Source: Antedon mediterranea (Eukaryota > Echinodermata > Crinoidea > Comatulida > Antedonidae). From it: DNA of 64,000 nt. The DNA lies in the NCBI RefSeq assembly GCF_964355755.1, contig NC_092672.1, forward strand, positions 14,504,501-14,568,500. Reading direction: 5' to 3'. The notes beneath the pieces were generated by a model. That model was given only the letters and a program-made list of their open reading frames with translations. It did not search any database and was not told where the DNA came from. A program made the translations under genes and the position numbers. Within the stretch, counting starts at the first letter, position 1. Every line of letters begins with the position of its first letter. Below are positions 12,881 through 23,895 of this stretch, one piece after another.

Positions 12881-13520
12881 GTAATAATTTCATTTATTTG
12901 TTACTAATTGATTATAATTCTATGTTATACATCTACAATGAAAACAATAATGCAACATTTGATTTATTACTAATTGATTATAATTCTATGTTATGCATCC
13001 AATGAAAACAAAAAGTTGCAATTATATAGGAGAGATAATATTAATAAATATTTTGTGACAGCATAGTCATGAATTATAAGATTGAAAATGCATCTTCTTT
13101 TCAGTGTGCTTAAATAAATATTAATTAAGGTTTACTAACAGATACATTTCTTACAAGGACTACAATATTAATCTCAAAATTATGATAAAAATATTGCATG
13201 TTAAATGTGAAAGAAAGATACAGTATAAGTTATTCCAATGGAACGATTGTATTTTATCCAGTACTAACACTAACAGAAAATATACAAAATAGAGGGCGCT
13301 ATTTCTATGTATTTCTTTATGTTGAGAAATTCGATTTTTTTACACCTAAAATTACACTTATTGCGTAACTTTTGAAAGCGGGACCGGCTGAATTTGTGTT
13401 AATCTAATTATTAACTATAAACTGTGTGAATATCTTCCTCCCCCCCGTTAGGAGATCACGAAATTCGTTTTCTAGGCCTCTTTTTGGCTCATGCCCCATA
13501 GCCTAGTCTGGAAAAAAAAT

Positions 13521-14290
13521 GGTTTCGATCCAAGTCGGCCCTAAACCGTCTCGGCCAAAGTCAAGTCGGCCCCAAGTCAAGTCGGCCTCAAGTCAACTCG
13601 GCCTCAAGTCAACTCGGCCTCAAGTCAACTCGGCCTCACGTCAACTCGGCCAAAAAATAATCGGTCAACTCGGCCCCGTTAAAGTATGAAACGCAAAAAG
13701 TGCAAATGAAGGGGATTGATAAAATAATATTTCTTCTTTTTTAACTATGAATAATTCTGACTTTTAATGAATATTATTATTTAGACAATAATATATTTAG
13801 CAAAAAAAATAGGAATGATTTTTTTTTTTTACAACTGCTACGTGTTTTCGCTGACCGGGGGATTCCCCTTTTTAAAAAACGCAAATCATGCACAAAAACG
13901 ATGTACGATCATTTTTTCTATGGTCAAATGGTGGAACGTAGGCCTCCGTCTTCGATTTCCTAAAATACGGTACCTGCACGTGTTTTTTTGTAACACGCGG
14001 GTACTTCTATTCATATCGGCAATGAGTTCATTTTTTTATATGATATTAAATTTTTTATTTCTTCATTTTTTTTAAAACGTGGATAGTAAGAATCGTAATA
14101 ATATTAAGCACTTTTTGCGTTCCATACTTTATTGTGGCCGAGTTGACCGATTAGTTTTTGGCCGAGTTGACGTGAGGCCGAGTTGACTTGAGGCCGAGTT
14201 GACTTGAGGCCGAGTTGACTTGGGGCCGACTTGACGTGGGGCCGACTTGACTTTGGCCGAGACGGTTTGGGGCCGACTTGACCTGCACCC
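13521..14290. mobile_element. Non-autonomous hAT-like element, copy 2 (770 bp)
   Basis: Begins GGTTTCGATCCAAGTCGGCC, ends GGCCGACTTGACCTGCACCC, and is flanked by an exact 8-bp duplication AAAAAAAT (13513-13520 and 14291-14298). The core is nearly identical to copy 1, with a short deletion around 13820, and the left arms differ by one motif unit. It landed only 15 bp from the right end of the Academ-like element. Confidence 0.87.
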
Positions 14291-14298
14291 AAAAAAAT

Positions 14299-15889
14299 AG
14301 TGACCTGTATCACTATCGTTTCACTTCGTTTATCAAATCAATAAAATATTTAAAAAACAAAACAAAATCCCCCTTTTTACCAGCGAACCCAAACAAAGAC
14401 CCCACTTCCAAAATCGTGCAAAATTATTATCAATTTTTATAGCAGATTTTTTGGTCATTTAACTTTGTTGCTTGACAAGTTGTCTGACGTCATCATATGG
14501 GCACTCGAATGGATTTCCGTTATCATGGAACTATCTTATATTATAGTTCCATGCATTTATATGGACAGTTGAATAAAAAAGTCGGATTTTCATCTTTTGT
14601 GTCATAGTTCATCACATTTAAAAGAGCGCGCATCTCGATCCAATGTATCAGAATTTCTTCAACATTTTAATATATGCTGTTAATTTGCTAAAACGATTAT
14701 ATTTCGAAACTGTTATCTTCATGTTTAATTTTGATGACGTTAAAAATGTGAATAAAAGGTGGTCCCAGTAATATCAACTTTGCTACACTGTATGTAGATA
14801 CTGTACTATCTATAATATTATCAGGTCTTAAGTTCTGTAATCTTTTTCTATTCGCATTTTCTTTGCCAACAATATTTCCCATAGAGGAAGGATTGTTTTG
14901 ACAACGAACGACAAACGAAAACATTTTTTTATTGAACAGGTCTTACACATACTACTGTCTGCTGCTGCATACAAATACATCTCATAGACTCTCTTTTCCC
15001 AGATTTGCTTTGGGGTTTGAGCATGCCCAGTCCGAGTTTCCAATACCCATTTTCCAGCCATATTAAACATTAGCCTCCGCGTGATACAGTTTTCCTAATG
15101 CTTCTGTCCTCTTCAATATAACGGTCGTTAAAAGGCGTGGCGCGAAAACAAAGAATTCATCTGACAGATATATTCATACTAAATATTTATTTTGAATCTG
15201 TTGATCCAGTGAGTATTGTACAATATACCATGTCTAGCTAGTATACAGCAATAAACAATTCATAAAGATTTTTAATAATTTCACAAATACATTTAATTTT
15301 AGTATCAAATATTTAGACATTTTATAAAAAAAATTTTAATTAAACTCCAATTAAAGTATATAAGATCATACAATTTCAATAAGGTGATGTGTATAAATAT
15401 ATAAAGTATACTTGATTAAATAGATTGTTATTTGAATAACACAGATCCTGATTAATACTTTTAGCATAAAATATTTAGAAAAATCTAAACCCAATTATTG
15501 AATTATAAAATATAATACAATTTTAACAAGATCAGACAATCAAGGTCTATATTACTTGAATGACAGCAATTAAAGCCAGACCTGCTATTGATCACATTTT
15601 GTGATAAAATGATGACCCATGCATTGTTATGCTAGACATCATGATCCAGGCATACTTTTATCTGCTTGATATCGATAGAAATGCTACCAATCTTATCTCA
15701 AGTACTTTACCTGGCTATGTATTGACTAATGTTACTAGTTTAGAAAGAGAAACTTGCTTGATTGGATTTGGTGTATTGTTTTAAATTCTCATGATTTAAA
15801 ATAAGGATCAGGATTGATAGTTATCATCCTTGGAAACAAATATTAATAATTATTTTATACCAGCATGGTCAAAAGATGAGTGACTTGAA
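14299..15889. other. Intergenic, between mARC gene B 3' end and the gene A upstream elements
   Basis: Apart from the possible exon at 14947-15070 and a GACGTCATCATATGG fragment near 14490 like that at 52500, this is AT-rich sequence with no recognised feature. The mARC-B 3' UTR must lie in its right part; no clear AATAAA was chosen. Confidence 0.5.
14947..15070 (-). CDS. Possible first exon of an unrecognised minus-strand gene
   Basis: From ATG at 15070 a frame reads MFNMAGKWVLETRTGHAQTP and continues, basic and aromatic, to a possible GTAAGA donor at 14941-14946. Composition looks coding-like (no low complexity) and the start follows a GC-richer stretch near 15105-15150. I recognise no family and find no convincing second exon to the left before the repeat at 14290. 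The open frame itself runs on to 14828 if unspliced. It could be a true small gene, an alternative leader or chance. Confidence 0.3.
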
Positions 15890-18800
15890 TTACTGCAATA
15901 CAGCATACACAGTGTCCCCAACCTCAATGTTACCTTTTGTCAACAGATTGAAATTTACACCAAAAACAGGTGATTTTTGAAACTTACTGTCTGGGTGAGA
16001 TTTATCCAACATTCTAAATCTACAAATGAAAACATAGGAAAAATCATTTCTAAATATAATTATAAGAACTGATAGCATTTTATGTCTACATCTAGCAAAA
16101 GGACATGATAAATGTTCGTCCTTGTTCTTCAACCCAACAACATTTGAGGCTGTCTGTAATTTTCACTTTAACTCTTTTAAAAGTTTCTTTCCAGTCATAA
16201 TGGTCATGTACCCTGGCTATCAATTAAAAAGTGTTGTGGAATTGTCACAGTACTGGAAACAGGTCCTACATCGAAAATTACCTTTTTTGCATAGACACGA
16301 CCGTGTCCGACAAATTATGACAATTGTTTAAAACATGTTATTTTAAGAGAAAACACAAAGTTAAATTAGATAGGCCTACAATACAAACAACAACCACATA
16401 GCAAATCTTAAAATATATTTAACTAAGATTATTTCAAAATTATTATTAAATACATTGACAGAGGTTGAACTGTAGTTCCATGAGGTTAAAATGTCAGTGC
16501 ATTTTCATAAAAATGGGGTATAAATTCAATTCAATTCAACTTTATTTCAGACAAACTGTCCATATATTATTGATTACTATAGTTTACAAAAACAACACAT
16601 TATTATGGCTATAGTGATACTAGTTAACACACGTAAAAGTATACATGAGATTATATATACAAAAGTTCTGTCCATTTTCTATAATTTACTTTAATTAAAA
16701 GTGCTTACTTTCTAAGTGTCCTTAATGGCTCAGCTTGACCAAGTTTCCCATTCTCTCTATCAATCATTGTTATTGGACATCTGTAAAAATATTTGTATTC
16801 ACATTGAAAATGTATGCAATACATACAGTATAATAATTTTTAGTCATACTAAGTGCCAATATTATTACTTTTTTTAATCATTGGGTCTGAATATTCTTGG
16901 AAAATGTATATACACTTGAAGTAATTCAAATAGTACTATTACTATTACTATTACGACTCGCTCCTAGTTCTGGTGGTGGAACAAGTCTTCTCGGATAAGG
17001 ACTATAAACCGTAGGTCCAGTGTACACAGTTATAACCTGTGTGTACTTTAAAGAAACCCAGTTCATTATTCGAAAAAGAGTAGGGGGTTACCCCGGTGAA
17101 CAGGTTCACACAATAGCCCCTGTATCAGGGGGATTACCACCTATCTGATAGGACAGTGATTAATTCACTATTGGTAATCCTTGGCCACATTGCCTAAAGA
17201 CATAAAATAAAAAAAATAAATAAAATAAATTAAATACATACATTTTCAAAATCCTTTCCATTGTATATTTCAACAATATTATACACATAATGACACAGAC
17301 ATTTTCTGCTTTTATTTAATATATACCCGAGTTTAGGAATTTTTTAAGAAAATATATTCATACAAATCTCAATGCATCTGCTGACATGAGGCTCACGCTT
17401 TTTGAGCCAACATCAATCTCTCAAACCACACATTTAAAATACAGGTATCACACTCGACTTGGCCTAGAAATCACTGATGTTAGACATTCAGTGAGTTGGA
17501 CACTGGTCACTGTTATCACAAGTTATAAATTGTTGCTCCTTGTAGCGGAAGATAGAAGTCAGTCAACAAATCTACCTATGCTATGTAGTAAATATGAATG
17601 CAAGAAACTTACCTTCCACAGTCATGTGTTCTATAAAAGCTAGCACTTCCAATTTTTAGCATAGTCCAATGGTCCTATAGTTGCATTGAAACAAAAATGG
17701 TATACCATAAAATGTTTCTCTTAAAGCAATGAACTTTAATTGAGATGAGGTGGTCTATCTCTATTAATGAAAACAAATAAAAATGTTTTCTACTTTAAAA
17801 AGAACAGAAGGGTTGCAAGGATAAATAGAACCAAGATGATTGCAATTTTGTGAATTCATTATGTAGTAAATTTTCACATGATACATTATCTCATGCTGAT
17901 TTTACTTGGGAATTGCACCAAAAAAGTTCTAATTTAAATTATCAAAACGTGCAAATTTAGTTCAATATCCTTTTTTATCTCCACATCATGTGTGTTTAAT
18001 TTTAAAAACAAAAGTGCTGTGCAATTTGTTTGACTTAAATTCTAGATTGCCTAGACTATACCGGATATATAGAAAAATACTGTATATAGCGGCCATTTTG
18101 GGTTTATGGACATTAACCTAATTTCTTCAACTACATTTTTTCTCTATTTTTAATATGTTGTTCTGATAGGTCTTTGGAGATATTTACCACAACAATAAAT
18201 TCTGTTCTAATTTTGTCTAGGTACAGTATACCCATTATTTTGCTACATTGACTAGACTAATATAATGATGTTGAAGATTACATTAATAGAAAATGGAATA
18301 CAAATTAATGTTTCTTACTTCAGCAAAAGCATTGCTCCCTGTAACAGTAATGTTACCACGAAACTGCTGTAGGCCTAGAGGCTCTTCCATTCTGTGATTG
18401 AGTTCATCAAGAGATGCAATGCTATTGACATGAAATTGGGTCATGTACTGATACAATGCCTAGAAAAAATAATATCAGCCCTTAGTGTTGTGCTGTAGGA
18501 AGGTACCAATAATATAATGCTATACTCCAGGATATAAACCATCACTGTTCGGAAGGTCATTGTTTGTCGTTTTAGACTTTCAGGCTTTTGGACGAGTGTC
18601 TTTTATAGAAGGTGCCTCTATTATGAGAGTTATTCGAAAAAGTAATGTTAATAATTTTACTAGAGAAGGCACACCAACCAATGAACTTTAGATTTAAAGA
18701 ACATGAGAAGCCAATAGCAGTCAGTGGGGAGAGTTAAGCTAGGTACTTGTTTGCATTAGAAGCAGATAAAACAAAATGTATTTTTAACTTAAAGCTCAGG

Positions 18801-21800
18801 TACAGGCATGAATTTTAAATATAATATTTGGTTAATTGCACATAAATCAAATATTTGTAATAGAAATCAAGACGAAAAAACATGAATTTCCCTTAATATG
18901 TTCAAATACAAAATTTGGCAAAATTCTTCCATAAAAACCAGGAAGACTTTTTTTCAGTAGTTAGGTAGTTAACCTAATGTAATAACATGTCTGGTGACTC
19001 CCTAGAAGGTGAAAAAAGATGGTGGAGGATATACGGTGGATAATTTTTGCTATAGCATGAAAATAAAAATCTGAAGTTGAATAAAAATACCAGAAATGTA
19101 ATATTCAAGTTATATTACATATACTTAGTCATCTGATAACATTTTTTACCCCACCGTTTATTTTTCATAGCTTTTTAAAATGCCTCTCTATTTACAAAAT
19201 GTGTGTACAAAAGAATAGAGATTTTACTGTGTAATTTGAACTACTGTATCCCCCCACTGATAAGAAAGTGCTTATTTTCAACAAGCTTGTGTAACACAAA
19301 TAAAATCCCAAAAACTAATGAAACATAAGGGAAACTATAGATCGATAATTATTGGAATGTATGATCAATAGAAATTTTTTGCCCACACCTGTCCTTTAAG
19401 AATAAACAAAATACCTGTAGTGAAATATAAAATTTATTTTGAGTAATTAACAACAGCCTAATTTTAGTGATGCAAGCTTAGAAAATAAAAGACAGTGAAT
19501 GGTGAAAATTTGATTGTGAAAAAAAACATAAAATTGTCATGTATGAATAAATTATATCACATTTCACTAACCTTCTCTTTGCCAGTAAACCTTTCCTTCC
19601 ACACTGGATGATCTTTAAATTTACGTCCTTGTACACAGCCATCATGTACAATCATTCTGTAGGTTTTGTTACTTTTAATAACATTTGAGATCCACATACA
19701 AGCTTCTTCTCCACAGTCATAACCATAAACTATACTTTCATGTAACCTTAAAATAGCAAGAAGCAAAACCTATACATGTTTCAGTTTTTTAAAGGTTGAT
19801 ATACAGTATTATCTACAACTGTTGATAGGATCTAGAGATTTTGCTACAAGAATGAATTATAGAAAGGGTAAACAATTTAGAGATCATCAAAAGATTTTGT
19901 AGGACTAGATAACTGGTAATGAATTTGCCCCATTAGTAATTTTGGTTGTATGTTTTATTCAAGTCAAATTTCAGCAAACTATACAATGGTGTATACATCT
20001 GCTAGCCAGGCCCTTACACATTATGGTGGAATTGAGAAATATGAAATTAATGAAGTTTGGAGCAGCTGGTATATCAGTATAGTTTCAAGCACCACTCATT
20101 CAATCAGGAGAACATTCTCAGAGAAAATTTATTTTTACATTTTTATAGTGGGTGAATTTTAAAATGTCAATCTATTTTTATTTTGGCAGTAACTAAAAAA
20201 ACTCACTTAGCTTTTACCAATTCTGCATTCCTATTAGGCGACAGTGGTACCTGTATTGATGGATGGCCCTTTGCACTCAATACCAGATGATGTGCATCAT
20301 CTGACAAAGATGTTTTTATCAATGCTACTGAAGGCTCATTCTTAGCAACAAGGTATTTATTATCTTTGTCCACTAACATCCACTTCCTAAACATTAAATG
20401 ATAAAATATGTAAAAAAGAATGTACGGTATATTATTAATGAATACAGCAATTATCTTGCATAATACCAACCCAATATAAAAATTAGAAAAATCAACTTTC
20501 TACCCGTTTCATGTAATTTTAAACAAATTTTACGCACCTGGTGCGCACGTTGCGTAAAAACATTTTTTTTTCGTGTGAATTATGTTTTTCCAGCCTTTTC
20601 TAGTAATTTTCCCAACTTTTAAACAATTTCTATGGAAGGCAATCGCCACTAAAAATACGAAAGTAAAACAAACAACATACTTTCACAAAAAAACAATATA
20701 CTTTCATACTATACATTGCGTTTGTCGTGCAGATAACTAACTCGTCAAAGTGTCATTTTTTGTGACTTGCATATCTCAAAACTTTCAAACAGAACATTTC
20801 GTTAATTTTTTAACATATAGACATTTACCGCAAAACCTTGAAAAGAAGCCCATGGGCTTCTTCTTTTTTTAGTGCTCTTGGGTGGGCTTCTTTTCGAGAT
20901 GGGCTTCTTTTCGAGAGTACTTTTGCAACCTGTAGAGGGAGGCTTCTTTTCGAAATGAATGCTGTAAATTTTGTGAATTTCTACTACAATAATATGACTT
21001 TTCATCTAGATTTAAAGGACACCATATTTTTCAGTACAATTACGAAATAAACGAAGAAATTATATGTAAACTGGAACCTGAAAACAAGAAAAGTCTAGCC
21101 AGAAATGCAATCAAGGTATGTAATGTTCGTTGAATGATGTTGGACATGTTCCTGAATGTTTGGTTCAGAAAATAGCTCCGTTGATGAAAGATAGGACAGT
21201 AGTGCAGCTTAAAGCCAAGATAACTGGAATGGAACAAACGGCGCCAGAAGGAAAATGGGTACTTGGTGGAGATGTAGAAATTCCCTGCCGATTTTACATA
21301 TTTGCCAACGAAGCAGACAAGAAAAAGATACAAGATGCGATCAAATCAAAGCACCATTTGGACGACAATAAACTGTAAAATAAATGTGTGATAAAAACGA
21401 TCATACATATTAATTATTATCATCAGTCTGCATCACAAGTACGTGTTTGTATTGTTTATTTCTGTTCCTTTGACGTTCAGTTAATAAACCTACATTCTTA
21501 GTCTATCTTGAAAAGAAGCCCAGGGGGCTTCATTTCGAGATGGGCTTCTTTTCGAGAGTACTTTTACAAAAATCTGTAGAGGGGGACTTCTTTTCGAGAT
21601 GGGCTTCTTTTCAAGATTTAAGCCCATGGGCTTCTTTTCGAGGTTTTACGGTATGTGAAGTTGTGCACCTCCTATTGTTGAACGACTTCAGAGTTGCGCA
21701 ACACGACTTACGCACAAGTTTATGAATTACAATGATTGATCATAGGATAAAAACAAAAGTGATTTTTTATTGACACTTGGTGATCTAATATTATATAATA

Positions 21801-22717
21801 CATTAAGACCACATAAACACATATTCTTATTAAAGCACAGGCGCGCATATAGTAGTGTGTGCTGCATAGGGCATATCTGATTGGTTGATTGCATTTCAGC
21901 TCAGCAGCTGCCATCTTGTTGGTTCCCTCTCCATGAAGAATCACTTTTTCAACTGCGATAACATTTTGGAGTTTGCGATCTAGCCTTCTTTGGGTCGGTA
22001 GCAGCCATATTGAAGAGAAGCTCTTACGACGATTCAGCCCAAAAGTGGGCCGAAACATCCCACTTCGAGGGCCAAACCGCCTCACTTTAGACCAAATTCA
22101 TATTTATTTTCTATTATATTTATCAAGTTTTTAAAGATGTTTAACAATCCGTATTTTATTGATACAGCAGTATTGACAATGTTGATATAATCTCTAAATT
22201 ATACTTTATAAAATAGGCTATGAAATGAATTACTAAAAAAACCTATTCATATTACATTCGCCAATCGGCCAACAGAGGGCGTAACTTGTTTACATCGTAA
22301 AAAATGATCATTTTCGACATGACAATGTTTTCAAATTAAATAGTTTGCTTTTAAATATTGCATCTTTATTATCAACCACCTCGACTTATACATTTAAGTG
22401 TGCCGAATCGTCTCATGGCCGAATCGTCCCGGGCCGAATCGACTCAGGGCCGAATCGTCCCGCTACCCGTATGATGACCACACTCACCGGTCTCGGAGTT
22501 CTCCGGCTTTGATACCCCGATCAGTACATTCAGCCTTCTGGACATACACACCGCCACATGATTTTATTGGGTGTATACATATTTTGCACACTTTTCCTAC
22601 TTCAATATACTCAAGAGGTTTATTTCTACGACGTATATACCAAATTAAACTTGCTGTAGTTAGGAAAGTTGACAATAATACAATCAAAATCAAACCCTGT
22701 CCTTGTTGGTTCGTCAT
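15890..22717 (-). CDS. MTARC: mARC-like MOSC-domain protein, gene B (complete)
   Basis: Second mARC paralogue in tandem with gene A. Exons: 22488-22717, 20207-20386, 19572-19746, 18319-18459, 17613-17674, 16709-16780 and 15890-16019. They sum to 990 nt, or 329 residues plus a TAA stop; human mARC1 has 337. Residues about 8-28 form a transmembrane anchor followed by RRR, the usual outer-mitochondrial-membrane signal anchor. HPIKSCGG (Lys52-Ser53) and LRDR (to Arg77, codon split over an intron) match cofactor contacts of the MOSC N domain. The exon 5/6 junction makes CGRCP, placing Cys264 where human mARC1 has its molybdenum ligand Cys273. The last exon carries SPVFGVNFNLL and ends VGDTVYAVLQ, like the human C-terminus. 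All key residues are present, so an active enzyme is expected. Intron 1 holds the HIRAN-bearing element on the opposite strand. Confidence 0.95.
16510..16690 (-). mobile_element. LINE 3' end with (TTGAA)n tail
   Basis: Complement reads GTCTGAAATAAAGTTGAATTGAATTGAAT, split here as GTCTGAAATAAAG then (TTGAA)n. The same 3' terminus occurs in the other orientation at 62140-62175. Only UTR remains. In mARC gene B intron 6. Confidence 0.6.
16935..17225 (+). mobile_element. SINE-like element with A-rich tail, mARC gene B intron 5
   Basis: A ~280-bp block with TCTCGGATAAGGACTATAAA, CCGTAGGTCCAGTGTACACA, TTTAAAGAAACCCAGTTCAT and CGAAAAAGAGTAGGGG. It ends in AAATAAATAAAATAAAT. The style and tail are those of a dispersed short retroelement widespread in invertebrate deuterostomes; the exact family is not assigned. 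Confidence 0.5.
20828..21651 (+). mobile_element. 824-bp inverted-repeat element carrying a HIRAN-like gene
   Basis: Ends are inverted: CCGCAAAACCTTGAAAAGAA at 20828 and its near complement ending at 21651. Both are flanked by TA (20826-20827, 21652-21653), which may be a TA target duplication or part of the repeat. Each arm is an array of a ~17-bp motif, GGGCTTCTTTTCGAGAT, seen about four times at the left and five at the right. Between the arms lies an open frame with a HIRAN-type domain. It sits in intron 1 of mARC gene B, opposite strand. Confidence 0.7.
20993..21378 (+). pseudogene. HIRAN-domain protein fragment with one frameshift
   Basis: The first frame (about 20993-21126) reads FKGHHIFQYNYEINEEIICK and ends LARNAIKVCN. 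The second (from about 21135) reads NDVGHVPECLVQKIAPLMKD, then GGDVEIPCRFYIF, to a TAA at 21376-21378. Together they follow the HIRAN order: a GHH..Y start, E..N.....AIKV, then VGHVP. HIRAN domains bind DNA 3' ends in HLTF-like remodellers and also occur alone in multicopy invertebrate proteins. A shift of one frame near 21127-21134 separates the halves; a sequencing error is also possible. AATAAA overlaps the end (21379-21384). A TTTTTCAG before TACAATTAC could be a splice acceptor. Confidence 0.55.
22400..22475. repeat. GGCCGAATCGTCCCG motif array beside mARC-B exon 1
   Basis: Four units: GCCGAATCGTCTCAT, GGCCGAATCGTCCCG, GGCCGAATCGACTCAG and GGCCGAATCGTCCCG. It lies within 15-90 bp of the exon 1 donor. 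Looks like a solo arm of a motif-array element; the opposite arm is not found. Confidence 0.6.
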
Positions 22718-23420
22718 TGTGATGGTGGAGGATAGTATGGAAGGCCACTTACGTCAAATAAAATTAGTCTCGTATAGGCACAATCAGTTATAAATAGTAG
22801 GGTTGATCACAGGGCAGCAATTTTTCTTTCCATGATTCAACCATTAAACTATATTCTTTTGTACTTTGTAGTTGGGGTTTAGTTAGTAAATGTATAGTTT
22901 TGAAATAGAGGGAGAATTCATAATTGTCTCTTGTATTTTGCTGTCCAATTTTATAACTCTTTATTTACGACATTGCATTACCATTTTGCCATACCAACAT
23001 ATAATATGCCATGAATATTTTTAAAATGTGATTTTCCCCCCCCCCCCCATTCTTTTTCATCTAAATGAATGTTACCTTTCTGAAAGGTTTCAGCATTCTC
23101 CCCTTGTCAAAACATTCTGCAGATAGTATTACATCCAGCAGACAACGCATTATTATAATTGTCAGACAAGTTATTTTTTGTACTGATGAAAACAAGAAAT
23201 CTGTTATTAAACTGACTAGAACAAAGGAAATCTAACAAAAGGACAACAAGCTCTACTAAATCAAAAGGTTGAATGAGCAGTTCTCGGACTTGACTGTCTT
23301 TCTCGAATGTCATTAACACACACACACCAATCTGCCGTCAATACATTCCAAACACTTCCAACTATTGTTTTGGAAGTTAACAATCTTGTACTTGAGCATG
23401 CAGTAAATGGACATCTATGA
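22718..23420. other. Upstream region of mARC gene B
   Basis: AT-rich with a C homopolymer at 23037-23048. The promoter of gene B should lie just right of 22717, but no TATA box or other core element stands out. Nothing else seen. Confidence 0.5.
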
Positions 23421-23640
23421 TTGGCGAAGTATTGGATTAGTAAGGCCTTTGATACTGTCCCACATCAAAGACTACGGAATGTATGGTATCGATGGAATCT
23501 TTTGAAATGGACTTTTTCTTACTTAGCTGTGTTTCAATCAAGACAGAGAAATATCCCAAACATGTCCTTGGTCCTTCTTTATATCATCTACAATACGATG
23601 TGTTTGTCGACTACAGCACAGTAATGGTTTAATTTCATAA
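23421..23640 (+). mobile_element. LINE reverse-transcriptase fragment
   Basis: The frame reads SKAFDTVPHQRLRNVWYRWN and then LLKWTFSYL, the fingers/palm segment of non-LTR reverse transcriptases (FSKAFDTV.H..L). It loses similarity before the YADD active site and is truncated. Lies between mARC gene B and the minisatellite. Confidence 0.7.
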
Positions 23641-23895
23641 AACGTACATGTATGCCAAATCTGATGATTTTTTCATAAAATGATTATGAATCCAAACTGT
23701 ATACAACAGCCAAAGTTTAAAACGTGTGACAAGAAGTTAGTAAACTATATGGGTGGCATCATGGACAAATGTAACATTTTGTAGTACTGATACAGCATTT
23801 AATTTTTACAATTCATGATTGTGATACTGAGAAGTTTTGTGAAGTTGAAAAAGCTTCAAAACTAATTATTTGATTTGAATGAGGTCAAAAGCTCA

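Larger units (their letters stand above)
9925..13505 (+). mobile_element. Academ-like DNA transposon, 3.58 kb, degenerate
   Basis: The ends are inverted: TAGGCTATGGGGCATG at 9925 and its complement ending at 13505. More similarity follows inward on both sides: TTTCGTGATC, a run of G, and GCCGGTCCCGCTT about 110-120 bp in. Flanking GTC (9922-9924 and 13506-13508) would be a 3-bp target duplication. The interior carries a broken plus-strand gene with an XPG-like nuclease signature. Academ elements combine such a nuclease with 3-4-bp duplications, so that superfamily is the best guess. A 150-170-bp tandem repeat fills part of the right half. Confidence 0.65.

Noticed and set aside
21720-22085. 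121-codon minus-strand frame in mARC-B intron 1
   Set aside because: No similarity to any family, sits in an intron, and low-complexity hydrophobic end; chance is the simplest explanation.
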